Positions 42,826 to 45,496 of a stretch of DNA of 45,496 bases are shown in pieces. Within the stretch, counting starts at the first letter, position 1. Every line of letters begins with the position of its first letter. The notes under the pieces are model-generated. The model did no database searches. It was given only the letters and a program-made list of their open reading frames with translations, and had not been told where the DNA came from. A program made the translations under genes and the position numbers. The stretch is from Bacilli bacterium (GTDB lineage Bacteria > Bacillota_I > Bacilli_A > RF39 > UBA660). The stretch covers positions 1 through 45,496 of the forward strand of contig JAFWRK010000045.1 of NCBI GenBank assembly GCA_017519965.1, read 5' to 3'.

Positions 42826-43149
42826 TAATTCTTTCTTTAATTGTTTAAATTCTTTTTTATTAATATCTTTATCTAGTTTTAAATTATTATAATCAACATA
42901 TCTAGCAGAATTAATTCCAAGTTCTCTAATTAATAGTTCAGCATCATACCTAGATTCTATATAATTATCAGTTTCAATATTAATTAATCTACCAGTCCAG
43001 TTATAATAGAATTTAGCATCTTTCATTAATACAGTTTCATCATTTAATACTATATCTAAACAATCTTCATTAATAGATAAGTTATTAATAGATTTATTAT
43101 TTAAACCTGATATATATAATAATTTGATATCACCAGAATATATTTTCAT
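42817..43149 (-). CDS. Unknown small protein
   Basis: 110 residues, ATG with GGGAGG eight bases upstream. Not recognised. The first 70 residues look like a small beta-rich domain (KIYSGDIKLLYISGL, CLDIVLNDETVLMKDAKFYYNWTGRLINIETDNYI), the rest is a charged helix (LKLDKDINKKEFKQLKKELKK). One cysteine, no membrane segment. Single gene, convergent with the ClpX-like gene. Confidence 0.65.
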   Translation of the reverse strand: MKIYSGDIKLLYISGLNNKSINNLSINEDCLDIVLNDETVLMKDAKFYYNWTGRLINIETDNYIESRYDAELLIRELGINSARYVDYNNLKLDKDINKKEFKQLKKELKK

Positions 43150-43221
43150 GTATAATCCTCCCGAGATGGCTACATATTATATCAAAAATTCATAATAAAA
43201 TCAATATTATAAAATTAATAC

Positions 43222-43250
43222 TTGAATTTATAATTATTATTTGATATAAT
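43222..43250 (+). promoter_or_regulatory. tRNA-Met promoter
   Basis: TTGAAT, 17 nt, TATAAT, with an extended -10 TG; 20 bases before the tRNA. Confidence 0.8.
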
Positions 43251-43270
43251 CTAAATGTTCGATAAGAAAT

Positions 43271-43347
43271 GGCGAAGTAGCTCAGCTGGCTAGAGCGTTC
43301 GGTTCATACCCGAAAGGTCGGGGGTTCGATCCCCTCTTTCGCTACCA
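43271..43347 (+). tRNA. tRNA-Met (anticodon CAT)
   Basis: 77 nt with encoded CCA. Acceptor GGCGAAG pairs with TTTCGCT (G-T at both ends), D-arm GCTC/GAGC, anticodon arm TTCGG-TTCATAC-CCGAA, T-arm with TTCGATC loop. The closed 1-72 pair and lack of three G-C pairs under the anticodon loop point to an elongator Met tRNA; a lysidine-modified Ile tRNA cannot be fully excluded. Confidence 0.93.
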
Positions 43348-43356
43348 TATGTTATT

Positions 43357-43392
43357 TAATCAAACTAAAACTAGTTTGATTTTTTTTTTTGC
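43357..43392 (+). terminator. tRNA-Met terminator
   Basis: AATCAAACTA-AAAC-TAGTTTGATT followed by about ten Ts. Confidence 0.9.
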
Positions 43393-43444
43393 AAAAAAAA
43401 ATAAAAATTAAACAATTTATGTTACAATTAAAATAGGTGAGAGT

Positions 43445-44647
43445 ATGAAAAAGAAAAAATATCTATTATTATTTTTATTGCTTTTTATAAGTATGGGATT
43501 TGCTTATCTTAGTACAAACCTAAATATATCCGGATCTAGTTTTATAAAAGGTAATAGTTGGGATGTACATTTTGAAAATGTAGAAGTAAATAAAAAAAGT
43601 GTAGCATTAAGTACAGGTGATTCAGCTCCAGCTATTAGTGTAGATGGATTAACTATTAATTTTGAAGTAACACTAAGTGAACCTGGAGATTTTTATAAAT
43701 TTACAGCCGATATAGTAAATGAAGGAACTATAGATGCTATGGTAGATTCATTAAATGTCGAAGGACTAACAAGTTATAGTAGTTTTATTGATTATAGAGT
43801 TACTTATGACTATGGAAGAGAAATTAATCAATATGATGTTTTAAGAGCAGGTGAAACTAAAAAGATTGTAGTTTATGTAAAGTATAAAGAAGATATTGAT
43901 AAAGATGATTTAAAAGCTACAGATTCTGAAATAAACTTTAATGTAACATTAAATTATAAACAAGCAGATAGTAATGCTCAAGATATACCAGAAATAAAGC
44001 AATTCAAAATGCAAGGAAGAAATGTACTATTTACATTTAATTTTATAGAAGGTTCTACATGGGAAGAATGGATTGATAATCCTGAATGCAATACAAAATC
44101 TGTAAAAAAAACAGGATATGGTAGCGTAAACTTAGAAGATGGATGGATGACTCAAGATCTTCAAGAAGAAATAATCGAAGGTAATACATACTATTTGGGA
44201 TGGGCAGAGTGCGTATCACCAGAAAGTAATATCATAATTAATTTAAATGGAGATACAAAAATGGCTAAAGATATTAATATAAATGATAGCATTGTATACC
44301 ATGACTTTGAAACAAACAGTGAAAAAGAAGGCAAAGTACATAAGATTTTCATCCACAAAAAAGCAGATAGTTTTGTAAAATATTATTTTAGTGACAATAC
44401 ATACTTAGATGTAACAGACTATCATCCAATATATACTACTACTGGATGGAAATCATATACTAATAGAAACGGTTATAAAACACCACTAGTAGGAGATTCA
44501 GTTAAAACACTTAATGGATTTAAAGAATTAATTAAAATAGAGCCATATACAGGTGAAGATGATTATTATGATTTTGTAATTATAGATGGTGATAAAAAGA
44601 TAAATAACTATTATGCAAATAATGTATTAGTAGAAGGGTCTTATTAG
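43445..44647 (+). CDS. Exported surface-family protein ending in a Hint (intein-like) domain
   Basis: 400 residues, ATG with AGGTGAGAG upstream. Export segment (about 6-25, then GFAYLSTNLNISG) and the shared beta-rich module (about 35-175, PGDFYKFTADIVNEGTIDAM). A short domain about 184-255 (STWEEWIDNPEC...NTYYLGWAE) precedes the C-terminal 145 residues, which look like a Hint domain. These begin at Cys256 (ECVSPESNIIINLNGDTKMAKDI) and include block-B TDYH (Thr324, His327) and a final INNYYANNVLVEG. The usual C-terminal His-Asn splice junction is absent (ends VLVEGSY), so splicing is not expected, but cleavage or ester transfer at Cys256 is possible. Ten bases before the next family member. 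Confidence 0.8.
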   Translation: MKKKKYLLLFLLLFISMGFAYLSTNLNISGSSFIKGNSWDVHFENVEVNKKSVALSTGDSAPAISVDGLTINFEVTLSEPGDFYKFTADIVNEGTIDAMVDSLNVEGLTSYSSFIDYRVTYDYGREINQYDVLRAGETKKIVVYVKYKEDIDKDDLKATDSEINFNVTLNYKQADSNAQDIPEIKQFKMQGRNVLFTFNFIEGSTWEEWIDNPECNTKSVKKTGYGSVNLEDGWMTQDLQEEIIEGNTYYLGWAECVSPESNIIINLNGDTKMAKDININDSIVYHDFETNSEKEGKVHKIFIHKKADSFVKYYFSDNTYLDVTDYHPIYTTTGWKSYTNRNGYKTPLVGDSVKTLNGFKELIKIEPYTGEDDYYDFVIIDGDKKINNYYANNVLVEGSY

Positions 44648-44656
44648 GTGAATTAT

Positions 44657-45496
44657 ATGAGAAGATTAAATATAAAAAGATTATTCATAATACTAATATT
44701 ATTCATTAGCATAGGATTTGCTTATTTATCAACAAATCTAAATATCAATGGAGTATTAAATGCTAAAGGAAACACTTGGAATATATATTTTGATAATATT
44801 CAAGTAAGTGAAGGAAGCGTAGAATTATCTCAAAATGATATTTATCCAACTATTAGTAATGACAAGTTAACAGTAAATTATTCAGTAACACTAGAAATGC
44901 CCGGTGATTATTATGAATTTACTGTTGATGTAGTAAATGATGGAACACTAGATGCAATAATAGATTTTAAAAATAAAACTAATTTAAATAGTCCAGAAAG
45001 TGATTATCTTAATTATACAATAACATATTTAAATGGAGATTCAATATCTTACAGTGATTATTTAGATAGAAACACAACTAAAACATATAAAGTAAAGATT
45101 GAATATGAAAGAGATATTGAAGAAGAATACTTACCAGATAGCGATCAAACAATAGAATTGTATTTTACATGTACATATCAGAAAGCAGAAAAGCATAATT
45201 ATTCTGAATTCTGTTGGAGTAGGGATTTAAATGAAAAAATGATTGAATTAGCAGGAAATGCCTCAAATATTCAAAAAATTAAGAAAGCAAGTAGTCTATC
45301 AATAACACCAACAGAAGATAATATTGTATCGGCAGATAATTCTAAGTATCCAATATATATGTGGTACGACAATAATAGTATATATTGGTATAGTGAATCA
45401 GATGATGTAAGATTAAATGGTGCATATCAACTTTTTAAAGATTTTAATAACTTAACAGATATATCATCAATAAGTGAATGGAATACAAAAAATATA
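44657..45496 (+). CDS. Exported surface-family protein with BspA-like repeats (3' end missing)
   Basis: 280 residues from ATG at 44657 (TTAGGTG upstream), open to the right edge. Export segment with ISIGFAYLSTNLNING, then the shared beta-rich module (SEGSVELSQND, PGDYYEFTVDVVNDGTLDAI) to about residue 175. After a linker the sequence becomes a BspA/DUF285-type surface repeat: IYMWYDNNSIYWYSE, VRLNGAYQLFKDFNNLTDISSISEWNTKNI. Such leucine-rich-like repeats are common in gut and oral surface proteins and end in long arrays, so much more should follow outside the window. Cotranscribed with the Hint-domain gene. Confidence 0.82.
   Translation, partial: MRRLNIKRLFIILILFISIGFAYLSTNLNINGVLNAKGNTWNIYFDNIQVSEGSVELSQNDIYPTISNDKLTVNYSVTLEMPGDYYEFTVDVVNDGTLDAIIDFKNKTNLNSPESDYLNYTITYLNGDSISYSDYLDRNTTKTYKVKIEYERDIEEEYLPDSDQTIELYFTCTYQKAEKHNYSEFCWSRDLNEKMIELAGNASNIQKIKKASSLSITPTEDNIVSADNSKYPIYMWYDNNSIYWYSESDDVRLNGAYQLFKDFNNLTDISSISEWNTKNI

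Noticed and set aside
1..45496. Mycoplasma genetic code (TGA as tryptophan)
   Set aside because: Tryptophans are encoded by TGG, and TGA ends real genes (12297-12299, 31585-31587).
1..45496. CRISPR arrays, insertion sequences, prophage, rRNA
   Set aside because: No regularly spaced short repeats, transposase, integrase or phage structural genes, or rRNA were seen. Repetition in the window comes from paralogous surface genes.

Overview
The window is AT-rich DNA from a Gram-positive (Firmicutes/Bacilli-type) bacterium. Three spore genes or spore-gene candidates (gpr, spoIIP, a SpoIIID-like regulator), a gut-type surface proteome, LPXTG pili with class C sortases, and use of TGA as a stop (for example at 12297-12299) fit an uncultured spore-forming gut Bacilli lineage such as RF39 or an Erysipelotrichales relative. 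That placement is inference. The standard bacterial code applies, not the Mycoplasma code. Ribosome binding sites are mostly AGGTGA or GGAGG, and nearly every transcription unit ends in a clear intrinsic terminator. In many genes an upstream GTG or TTG lies inside or beside the Shine-Dalgarno sequence, so I have used the next in-frame ATG.

Layout. 1-4953: two giant exported repeat proteins, the first cut by the window edge. 4970-7005: two minus-strand membrane-anchored transglutaminase-like proteins. 7123-7386: rpsT. 7494-9406: gpr-spoIIP-yqxA-like sporulation operon. 9467-12591: three unknown helical proteins in one operon, running into two more giant surface proteins (12611-17893). 17921-19013: yidD and a metal-binding-protein-like lipoprotein on the minus strand. 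19150-22122: rnc, a degenerate RNase J, a small lipoprotein and tRNA-Arg(CCT). 22162-22489: a compact pair of convergent transcripts that looks like a type I toxin-antitoxin locus. 22882-29174: a sortase-assembled pilus operon (VWA adhesin, major pilin, two class C sortases). 29247-34683: DUF1846 protein, a divergent sortase, unknown membrane protein, twin XRE regulators, MazG-like and TtcA-like proteins. 34776-36825: a secreted CAP/Ig-like protein and a candidate small RNA. 36876-43149: SpoIIID-like regulator, hpt, lipid kinase, M20 peptidase, membrane protein, deoD, a ClpX-like ATPase and an unknown small protein. 43271-45496: tRNA-Met and two further members of the surface family, one ending in a Hint (intein-like) domain and one in BspA-like repeats.

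Themes. Much of the coding capacity serves the cell surface: six proteins share one N-terminal export module but carry different C-terminal parts (cysteine-paired repeats, Hint, BspA-like), alongside pili and a CAP protein. The strongest candidate for an undescribed system is the 22.2-22.5 kb locus. It has two consensus-like promoters facing each other, a 30-33 residue hydrophobic peptide with a sequestered ribosome binding site, a 3'-overlapping antisense RNA with its own terminator, and an mRNA whose two ends can pair. The Hint-domain surface protein is the second.
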